64,000 nucleotides of DNA from VAZQ01 sp963840535 (lineage in GTDB: Bacteria; Pseudomonadota; Alphaproteobacteria; Rhizobiales; Xanthobacteraceae). This document shows positions 16,197 to 22,158 of this stretch, piece after piece. How positions within the stretch are numbered: position 1 is the first letter of the stretch; each line of letters opens with the position of its first letter. The notes under the pieces were generated by a model. That model was given only the letters and a program-made list of their open reading frames with translations, did no database searches and was not told the DNA's origin. Location of the stretch: contig CAWIZJ010000043.1 in assembly GCA_963840535.1 (NCBI GenBank), positions 1 to 64,000 on the forward strand, given 5' to 3'. The position numbers were made by a program, and so were the translations under genes.

Positions 16197-17129
16197 TTAT
16201 TGGAGCGTGACGAGCGCCGCCTGAATGCGCTGGCCCTGGTTTTCGGTGATCAGACTGGAAAGCACCTTCCCGAAGTGCGGATGCTGGGCGCCCGAGTGGA
16301 TGTATTGCCAGCGGTAAGCCTTCAGGAATGCGGCCTCGATCGCCCGCGCCTCGGCTTCGTCGACCGCCCGGCCGGAATTTGCCGCGAAATAATCTGCGTC
16401 GGCTTTGGCCTGGGCTTGCAGGATGCCGTCCACCGCGGCGACCAGCTCGATGAACTCGTCGACCGCCAGGTCGCGTTTCTCCGCCGTCAGTTCGGCGTCG
16501 TGGCGCACCCACTCGAGTTCGTCAAGGATCGCATGCTGGCTTTCCTCCCTCCAGTGATAGAGGAACACGTCCTTGAACAGTTCGGAAAGTTCGCGGTCAG
16601 GATCAATGCTTTGGCGATAGTGCAGTTGAGTGAACAACTCGATATCCAGCGTCAGCGCCAACACCGCCCATGTACTCTTGCCGAGCACGGCGTGGGCGAC
16701 GGCGTTGGGGTCGACGTCGAAGCGATAGCCGTCGGGCAGAATGTCGCCGATCATCGCGTCGATGCGGCGGAACAGCGCCTGGTGCTTCAACTCCTCGTCG
16801 CTGAACCGAACCAGCGCCTCGAGCGCAATCTGGTCGCCGAACCAGTGATCGTGGCTCAGTTCCAGTACCTTGGCATTGATGAAGCGCTCGACCAGCCCAA
16901 AGACATTGGCGTAGGTGCGACCCTGGATCTGGCTCACGAACCGTTTTTCACCGGCCGACAGGGTCGTGAACGCACTGACCAGGGAAAGCCCGTCCGGAAG
17001 GAATTTGTGGGCGGTATCGAAGCGCCGCCCCCGGATTACGTCCCCGTCTACGTCCCACCGCACCCGCTTGGACGTCTCTACGCAGCGCGCATAGCGTTCG
17101 CTGGCGGAGAATTTGCTGATCGCATTCAT
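16197..17129 (-). CDS. Ferritin-like diiron protein, function unknown
   Basis: A 310-residue helical protein. It shows the full ferritin-superfamily diiron pattern: E81, then E113-L-K-H116, E164, then E196-S-Q-H199, with spacing suited to a four-helix bundle. That predicts a non-heme diiron centre, as in oxygenases, ribonucleotide reductase R2 or oxidases. I do not recognise a specific family. AAGGAG lies 8 bases before the ATG. It is 43 bases upstream of the OsmC gene on the same strand, so the two are probably one transcript, and an electron-transfer BFD-type protein is encoded nearby. Confidence 0.7.
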   Translation of the reverse strand: MNAISKFSASERYARCVETSKRVRWDVDGDVIRGRRFDTAHKFLPDGLSLVSAFTTLSAGEKRFVSQIQGRTYANVFGLVERFINAKVLELSHDHWFGDQIALEALVRFSDEELKHQALFRRIDAMIGDILPDGYRFDVDPNAVAHAVLGKSTWAVLALTLDIELFTQLHYRQSIDPDRELSELFKDVFLYHWREESQHAILDELEWVRHDAELTAEKRDLAVDEFIELVAAVDGILQAQAKADADYFAANSGRAVDEAEARAIEAAFLKAYRWQYIHSGAQHPHFGKVLSSLITENQGQRIQAALVTLQ

Positions 17130-17152
17130 ATTCCGTCTCCTTTCACGGAATG

Positions 17153-17460
17153 AGTGTGCCGACAGAATGACCGAACCGATCGTCTGATGCGCTCATCGTA
17201 GGTCGCCAGCCGATCTAGGGTCTATGACCGGCCCACCGGGAGACATGATCGAAACACCGGATCGTGGTACGGAAAGGAGGTTTGGATGCATTATCCGACG
17301 TCGTGAGGGTGGCGCATTCAACCGGCGGCGTGTTCTTGCACGCCGCGTTCTTCGCGCCTGCCCTGGTGCACTGCGGCGCGCTGCGCACCCCGAGCGTTGC
17401 GCGCGCCTGCTCTCGGGCCAGCGTCCTACTACGTGATTATTTTGTCACTACGTTCCGCGT
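17153..17460 (+). repeat. Partial duplicate of the AraC gene 5-prime region (copy A)
   Basis: About 300 bases closely resembling 17991-18280, covering the region upstream of the AraC gene and its first 50 or so codons. The frame opens with LDALSDVVRVAHSTGGVFLHAAFFAP, which matches the AraC start, then drifts out of frame. It is a truncated pseudogene copy whose promoter region now lies divergent from the diiron gene. Confidence 0.75.
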
Positions 17461-17535
17461 TGGCTGCTTCAGCGCCGCCATGGGGCAAGCGGACCTTGCG
17501 GACACCCCCGACTATCGCCCTTATTTCCCGGGTGA

Positions 17536-17817
17536 TCAGAACTCTTGCAATAGCCCCGGTGCACTCTTCTTCATCGAGGCGCTCGGGAGTTCTTGTTGTT
17601 GCGGTCCAGTATGCAAGTTCGCACTTGCAACAACAGAGCCGATCGCGCGGTTTGGTAGTTCCTCCACGATCCGCTTGATGGTGTGCGCGCACCGGCCGCA
17701 CTTGGCGCTGCTGCCGAGCCCGTCATAGATCTGGCTCATCCGCTGCCGTTGCGGGGCCTTGGCAAGAGTGGACCGAAGCTGATGGTCAGTGACCAAGTTG
17801 CAAGAGCAGACGACCAT
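17536..17817 (-). CDS. BFD-type (2Fe-2S)-binding protein
   Basis: The first 55 or so residues match bacterioferritin-associated ferredoxin: cluster ligands C4 and C6 (VCSCN) and C40 and C43 (KCGRC), with a helix between. In other bacteria BFD reduces and releases iron from bacterioferritin. The 93-residue frame has a tail after residue 60 with no resemblance to the family. It starts at ATG 17817 with AAGG close upstream. Bradyrhizobia usually carry it next to bfr; here its only iron-linked neighbour is the diiron protein, so an electron-donor role for that protein is possible. Confidence 0.75.
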   Translation of the reverse strand: MVVCSCNLVTDHQLRSTLAKAPQRQRMSQIYDGLGSSAKCGRCAHTIKRIVEELPNRAIGSVVASANLHTGPQQQELPSASMKKSAPGLLQEF

Positions 17818-18114
17818 GACCTTGTCCTAACCGATATATCGAGCCAAGGCCGAAATGAGGAGAACCAGAGCGAGGCCACTGCTCCATCCCGTCACGAGTT
17901 CCTATGAAATCCGCTCGAGACATGTCAGCGCGGCGTGCTCGCCGCGTCTTGGCTGTTGCGGCCCGCATAGGCTGCCTCCTTCGAAGTTGGTGTGTCGACA
18001 GAATGGCCGAACCGGTCGGCTGATGCGATCTCCGTACGTCGCCAATCGATCGAAGGTCTATGACCGGGCCACCGGGAGACATGACCGAAACACCGGATCG
18101 TGGTAGAGGCGGGC
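17818..18114. other. Intergenic region upstream of the AraC gene
   Basis: About 300 bases between the divergent BFD and AraC genes. The right part (17991-18114) is the upstream half of the duplicated segment also found at 17153-17290. No gene is visible in the remainder. Confidence 0.45.
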
Positions 18115-18280
18115 ATGGACGCGTTATCCGACGTCTTGAGGGTGGCGCATTTGACCGGCGGCGTGTTCCTGCACGCCGAGTTCTTCGCGCCTTGGTGCAT
18201 TGCGGCGCGCGTCGCACCCGAGCATTGCGCGCCTCTTCTCGGGTCAGCGTCTCACCTGATCATCTATCACTACGTTGTCG
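17991..18280 (+). repeat. Duplicated AraC promoter and 5-prime region (copy B)
   Basis: The intact counterpart of copy A at 17153-17460. Shared words include GACAGAATG near the start, CACCGGGAGACATGA, and AAACACCGGATCGTGGTA. The duplication brackets the BFD gene. Confidence 0.75.
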
Positions 18281-19072
18281 AGGGCGACCTTCATATCCGG
18301 GTCGAGGGCGAGGACGGATTCCTGATTGGAGCTGGCGAGGTCGTTCTGCTGCCGCGCAATGACCTGCATCTGATGGGCAGCGACCTGAGCCTGCCGCCGG
18401 TGGCGGGCAGCGACATAATCCATCCGCCCAAAAACGGCGGGCTGTTCTCCATTCATCATGGCGGCGCCGGAAGACGCACGCGGCTGGTCTGCGGATTCCT
18501 CGGTTGCGCCAGCGCCGAAGGCAACCCGGTGATCTCGACCCTGCCGGCCTTGCTCAAGCTGAAAGTCGAGCAAGGTGGGGCCGCGGAATGGATCCGCTCC
18601 ACGTTCCAATACGCTGCGGAGGAGGTCTCCATTGGTCGTCCAGGATCGGAGACCGTGCTGGCCAAGCTTTCGGAGCTGTTGTTCGTGGAGACGGTGCGGC
18701 GTTACGCTGAGAGTCTTGCCCGACGGCCAGACCGGATGGTTCGCCGGTCTGCGCGACCCTTACGTTGGGCGGGCACTGGCGCTGTTGCACCGCGACATCA
18801 CCCGGCGTTGGACCGTCGATGACCTTGGCCGTGAGGTCGGTCTATCGCGTTCGGCGTTGGCCGACCGCTTCATTCGTCTGATCGGCGTGCCGCCGATGCA
18901 CTACCTCGCCAGTTGGCGCATGCAGGTCGCAACTCAGAAGCTCCGCAATACCAGCGCGTCCCTCGCGCAGGTTGCAGAGATTGTCGGCTATGACTCCGAA
19001 GCCGCATTCTCCCGCGCGTTCAAGAAGGCGTTCGGTGCGGCGCCAGCCACGTGGCGACGATCGAACAGCTAG
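18115..19072 (+). CDS. AraC family transcriptional regulator with cupin sensor domain (frameshifted)
   Basis: About 318 residues after correction. Residues 1 to about 200 form an AraC-type cupin sensor domain (HLIIYHYVVEGDLHIRVEGEDGFL, GEVVLLPRNDLHLM). The C-terminal part has the double helix-turn-helix (WTVDDLGREVGLSRSALADRF, LAQVAEIVGYDSEAAFSRAFKKAFG). The frame breaks near 18718: AGTCTTGCCCGAC has one T too many, and without it reading passes from RRYAESL to PDGQTGWFAGLRDPYVGRAL, a normal family linker. The stop TAG is supplied by the CTAG end of the MITE that follows. It probably controls nearby redox genes. Confidence 0.8.
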
Positions 19073-19235
19073 CAGGCTGCTGAAAAACGATTTTGGAGCA
19101 TCGAAACCGTCAGGACCACGCAAGATTGATTCGCGCGCCCCTTCCCCGACGCAACAATGATTAAAAAGTCCGAGCGCCTGGATTCGATTGTTGCGTGGCG
19201 ATGATGCCCATGGGAGTTTTTCAGCAGCCTGCTAG
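19069..19235. mobile_element. MITE-like element with 20-base terminal inverted repeats
   Basis: CTAGCAGGCTGCTGAAAAAC at 19069-19088 is the exact reverse complement of 19216-19235. The 167-base unit encodes no transposase and contains an internal CAACAAT...ATTGTTG pair. Such CAGGCTGCTGAAAAA ends are typical of IS5/IS1182-like elements, so it is probably a non-autonomous derivative. It begins exactly at the AraC stop codon. Confidence 0.85.
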
Positions 19236-19307
19236 TCGCCTGATTCGAAGCTGCCGACTAGTCCACGTCGAGGCCAACCTTCGAGAGCTGATTTCGCGTC
19301 ACTCGCC

Positions 19308-19391
19308 CTACCCGGCGATCAACAGCAGGAAAAACAAGGTCAACAGAATGAGCATGAGGGTGGAACCGATCAGGTCGAGCTGGTTGATCAT
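19308..19391 (-). CDS. Possible 27-residue single-pass membrane peptide
   Basis: ATG at 19391 opens a short frame, MINQLDLIGSTLMLILLTLF followed by FLLLIAG and TAG. A polar head and one uninterrupted hydrophobic helix resemble known small membrane peptides. No good ribosome binding site is seen; instead a GGTCACC/GGTGACC hairpin lies just upstream (19394-19417). It may be coincidental. Confidence 0.3.
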   Translation of the reverse strand: MINQLDLIGSTLMLILLTLFFLLLIAG

Positions 19392-19569
19392 GGGGTCACC
19401 CGGGGGGCCTGGTGACCGTCCGATCATTCGGAGAGAGATGGGCGTAGGACGGGCAGGCTAGATCGAGCGGTCACCGGCCGGACGCCAGCATGGCCGCACT
19501 TGGTTTCAGCTTTGTTAACCGACCATATCGTGGCCCATAAGATGGGCCATCGCGCCACCGAGTTTTCCG

Positions 19570-19769
19570 ATGCAGACCAGGACGCACTTCGCGCACCGCA
19601 TCGACATCTGGGAGGACAGCGGCGAGCACTTGATTGAGCATGTGGCCGGCGTCGAGGACCTCGAGATCGTGATCGCAGCTTATTAGGCGGCGTGCCGACG
19701 ATGCCGAAGGCCAAGATCGTGCTACGGCAGGGTGCGCGAGTGGTGCACAAGAGCTGGGAAGGGGTATGA
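19570..19769 (+). pseudogene. Broken small conserved protein
   Basis: It starts MQTRTHFAHRIDIWEDSG and continues through HLIEHVAGVEDLEIVIAAY, a small hypothetical protein family I recall from Bradyrhizobium (about 70 residues). A TAG follows AAY, and after one missing base the frame resumes with PKAKIVLRQGARVVHKSWEGV and a stop. With both a stop and a frameshift it is a pseudogene. Confidence 0.65.
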
Positions 19770-19812
19770 TCCAGGGAACAACGGCCAGCCGGCCGCTGGC
19801 CACTCTGCAACC

Positions 19813-19872
19813 GTTGCCACTTTCGAAAAAAGCTCTATGTAGCCAGCGGTGCGAGTGGGGCATGGTTGCCAC
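19813..19872 (+). repeat. GTTGCCAC direct repeats, right border of island part B
   Basis: GTTGCCACTT at 19813-19822 and GTTGCCAC at 19865-19872 match the pair near the left border at 15459-15490. They end 34 bases before the tRNA-Trp 3-prime tip. Confidence 0.4.
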
Positions 19873-19906
19873 GGTAAGACCTTGACGCTACAAGCCCGGG
19901 CGATTT

Positions 19907-19921
19907 CCTCCACTCCTGCCA
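19907..19921 (+). pseudogene. tRNA-Trp 3-prime tip (attachment-site scar)
   Basis: CCTCCACTCCTGCCA is identical to the last 15 bases of the complete tRNA-Trp, including CCA. It lies 78 bases before secE, where the end of the original tRNA gene should be. It marks the right border of the inserted DNA. Confidence 0.85.
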
Positions 19922-19999
19922 GGCGTAGCCCGCTCGGTCGACAAAAGTAGCCAGGTCCAATGCGTTGTGGCCGCATCCCGAGACCGCGGCAGGTGCCCT

Positions 20000-20191
20000 A
20001 TGATCAGTCCGTTCAAATTCTTGCAGGAGGTCCGCGCCGAGGCCCAAAAGGTCACCTGGCCGACCCGGCGCGAGACCGCGGTCACCACCGCCATGGTGTT
20101 CGTCATGGTGGCCGTAGCCTCCATCTTCTTCCTGGTGGCGGACCAGATCATGCTTTTCATCGTGACCCTCGTGCTCGGCATCGGCGGTTGA
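20000..20191 (+). CDS. secE: Preprotein translocase subunit SecE
   Basis: A 63-residue single-pass subunit of the SecYEG channel. It has the conserved cytoplasmic segment FLQEVRAEAQKVTWPTRRET before one transmembrane helix (TAMVFVMVAVASIFFLVADQ). ATG at 20000 has GGCAGG upstream. nusG follows after 13 bases, the usual arrangement. Confidence 0.95.
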   Translation: MISPFKFLQEVRAEAQKVTWPTRRETAVTTAMVFVMVAVASIFFLVADQIMLFIVTLVLGIGG

Positions 20192-20204
20192 AGGAGCCGG
20201 CGCA

Positions 20205-20738
20205 ATGACGGACAAGCACTGGTACATCATCCAGGCCTATTCGAATTTCGAGCGCAAGGTCGCAGATTCGATCCGCGAACAAGCCAAGCAGCGCCACCTC
20301 GATCATCTGTTCGAAGAGGTAATGGTGCCGACCGAGAAGGTGGTCGAGGTGCGTCGCGGGCAGAAGGTCGATGCCGAGCGCAAGTTCTTCCCCGGCTACG
20401 TGCTGGTGAAGATGGACCTTACCGACGAGGCCTATCACCTCATCAAGAACACGCCGAAGGTCACCGGCTTTCTCGGCGCCGACAACAAGCCCAAGCCGAT
20501 CTCGGACGCGGAAGCCCAGCGCATCCTGCATCAGGTGCAGGAAGGCATCGAGCGCCCGAAGCCTTCGGTCTCGTTCGAGGTCGGCGAGCAGGTACGGGTG
20601 TCGGAAGGGCCGTTCGCCTCGTTCAACGGCGTGGTGGAGGAAGTCGACGACGGCCGTTCGCGGCTCAAGGTCGCGGTGTCCATCTTCGGGCGACCGACCC
20701 GGGTCGAGCTCGAGATGGGACAGGTCGAGAAGCTTTAG
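20205..20738 (+). CDS. nusG: Transcription termination/antitermination protein NusG
   Basis: A 177-residue protein with the NGN domain (HWYIIQAYSNFERKVAD, FPGYVLVKM) and a C-terminal KOW domain (FEVGEQVRVSEGPFASFNGVVEEVD). It binds RNA polymerase and links it to Rho or to ribosomal protein S10. Full length for alphaproteobacteria. GGAG lies 9 bases upstream of the ATG. Confidence 0.97.
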   Translation: MTDKHWYIIQAYSNFERKVADSIREQAKQRHLDHLFEEVMVPTEKVVEVRRGQKVDAERKFFPGYVLVKMDLTDEAYHLIKNTPKVTGFLGADNKPKPISDAEAQRILHQVQEGIERPKPSVSFEVGEQVRVSEGPFASFNGVVEEVDDGRSRLKVAVSIFGRPTRVELEMGQVEKL

Positions 20739-20927
20739 CGACGTGAATACGGGGTGACGAGGGCAGATCGCAGATAGCAAGAAGTGGATGACGATTGGCA
20801 GGAAACGACCGGCCCCGGCCCGGGTTTCCGCCATTCGCAATGCGTGGGAGGTGACGGCGGCTGCCAACCGCCGGGATCCGCACCACGGACCCTGAACCGG
20901 CCCGACGGCCAATGACAGGAGTAAGTG

Positions 20928-21356
20928 ATGGCGAAGAAAATCACCGGCTACATCAAGCTGCAGGTGCCGGCGGGATCGGCCAACCCGTCGCCGCCGATCG
21001 GACCCGCGCTGGGTCAGCGCGGCCTTGCGATCATGGAGTTCTGCAAGCAGTTCAATGCCCAGACCCAGAAGATGGAGAAGGGATCGCCGATACCTGTGGT
21101 GATCACGGTCTATCAGGACCGATCCTTCACCTTCGAGATGCGCACGCCGCCGGTCTCGTATTTCATCAAGAAGGCGGCCAAGCTCGATAGTGGCTCGAAG
21201 ACGCCGGGCCGCGAGCGAGCCGGCATCGTGACCAAGGCGCAGGTGCGCGAGATTGCCGAGCAGAAGATGAAGGACTTGAACTGCGACACCATCGAGGCGG
21301 CCATGCGCATGGTGGAAGGCTCTGCCCGCTCGATGGGCATCGAGGTCGGGGAGTAG
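20928..21356 (+). CDS. rplK: 50S ribosomal protein L11
   Basis: A 142-residue protein, MAKKITGYIKLQVPAG with SPPIGPALGQRG, the L11 signature. It binds the 23S rRNA GTPase-associated centre. I chose the ATG at 20928, with AGGAG 8 bases before it, over the GTG one codon earlier. A 186-base spacer separates it from nusG, so a separate L11-L1 leader or promoter is likely. Confidence 0.97.
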   Translation: MAKKITGYIKLQVPAGSANPSPPIGPALGQRGLAIMEFCKQFNAQTQKMEKGSPIPVVITVYQDRSFTFEMRTPPVSYFIKKAAKLDSGSKTPGRERAGIVTKAQVREIAEQKMKDLNCDTIEAAMRMVEGSARSMGIEVGE

Positions 21357-21361
21357 CGGCC

Positions 21362-22060
21362 ATGGTTCATCTCGGAAAGCGAACCGTTCAATTGCGCGAG
21401 GGCGTCGATCGCACCAGGCTTTATCCGCTCGAGGAGGCGGTGAAGATGGTCAAGGAGCGCGCCAAGGCCAAGTTCGACGAGACCATCGAGGTGTCGATGA
21501 ATCTCGGCGTCGATCCACGCCATGCTGATCAGATGGTGCGCGGCGTCGTCAGTCTGCCGAACGGCTCCGGCCGCAGCGTCCGGGTCGCGGTTTTCGCGCG
21601 CGGCGCCAAGGCGGAGGAGGCCAAGGCCGCCGGCGCGGACGTCATCGGCGCGGAGGATCTGGTCGAGAAGGTGCAGGGGGGCAATATCGACTTCGACCGC
21701 TGCATCGCCACTCCCGACATGATGGGTCTGGTCGGGCGGCTCGGCAAGGTGCTCGGCCCTCGCGGGATGATGCCCAACCCGCGAGTGGGCACGGTCACCA
21801 TGGACGTCACCACCGCCGTGAAGGGCGCCAAGGGGGGCTCGGTCGAGTTCCGCGTGGAGAAGGCCGGGATCGTCCAGGCCGGTATCGGCAAGGCGTCGTT
21901 CTCCGAGGACCAATTGGTGCAGAATATCAAGGCTTTCGCCGACGCAGTTCAGAAGGCCAAGCCGGCCGGCGCCAAGGGCACCTTCATCAACCGGGTCGCC
22001 ATCTCGTCGACCATGGGCCCGGGAGTGAAGGTCGAGCCGGGCTCGCTGTTCGGGACATAG
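21362..22060 (+). CDS. rplA: 50S ribosomal protein L1
   Basis: A 232-residue L1 with GRLGKVLGPRGMMPNP and GTVTMDVTTAVKGAKGG, both conserved. It forms the L1 stalk and represses its own operon in other bacteria. It begins 5 bases after rplK. Normally rplJ would follow within a few hundred bases; here about 6.2 kb intervenes. Confidence 0.97.
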   Translation: MVHLGKRTVQLREGVDRTRLYPLEEAVKMVKERAKAKFDETIEVSMNLGVDPRHADQMVRGVVSLPNGSGRSVRVAVFARGAKAEEAKAAGADVIGAEDLVEKVQGGNIDFDRCIATPDMMGLVGRLGKVLGPRGMMPNPRVGTVTMDVTTAVKGAKGGSVEFRVEKAGIVQAGIGKASFSEDQLVQNIKAFADAVQKAKPAGAKGTFINRVAISSTMGPGVKVEPGSLFGT

Positions 22061-22083
22061 CACCCGGGCGGCGGGCCGGGAAG

Positions 22084-22106
22084 GACAGGGTGGGCGTAGC
22101 CCTGTC
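22084..22106 (+). terminator. Hairpin after rplA
   Basis: GACAGGG and CCCTGTC form a 7-base perfect stem with a 9-base loop, 24 bases after the rplA stop. There is no T-tract, so it may be a processing or Rho-type end signal. Confidence 0.35.
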
Positions 22107-22158
22107 ACCGAACCTCCGGTTCACACATGAATCCATTCACTTTGGCCGAAGCTGCCGA

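Larger units (their letters stand above)
12760..19906. mobile_element. Foreign island within the tRNA-Trp locus (two tandem insertions)
   Basis: About 7.1 kb lies between the 5-prime fragment and the 3-prime tip of tRNA-Trp. The complete tRNA-Trp at 15351 divides it. Part A (12760-15350) carries a methyltransferase and two decayed tyrosine recombinases and is bordered by 38-base direct repeats of the tRNA 5-prime half. Part B (15427-19906) carries the OsmC, diiron, BFD and AraC genes and is bordered by 15-base direct repeats of the tRNA 3-prime end. Short direct repeats near each border resemble recombinase arm sites. Both parts look immobile now. Confidence 0.8.
19236..19999. other. Gene-poor right end of the island and secE leader
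   Basis: About 760 bases with no intact recognised gene: a possible membrane peptide at 19308-19391, a broken small gene at 19570-19769, the GTTGCCAC repeats, and the tRNA-Trp 3-prime tip at 19907-19921. The 78 bases after the tip are ancestral leader DNA before secE; I see no clear promoter there. Confidence 0.5.
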
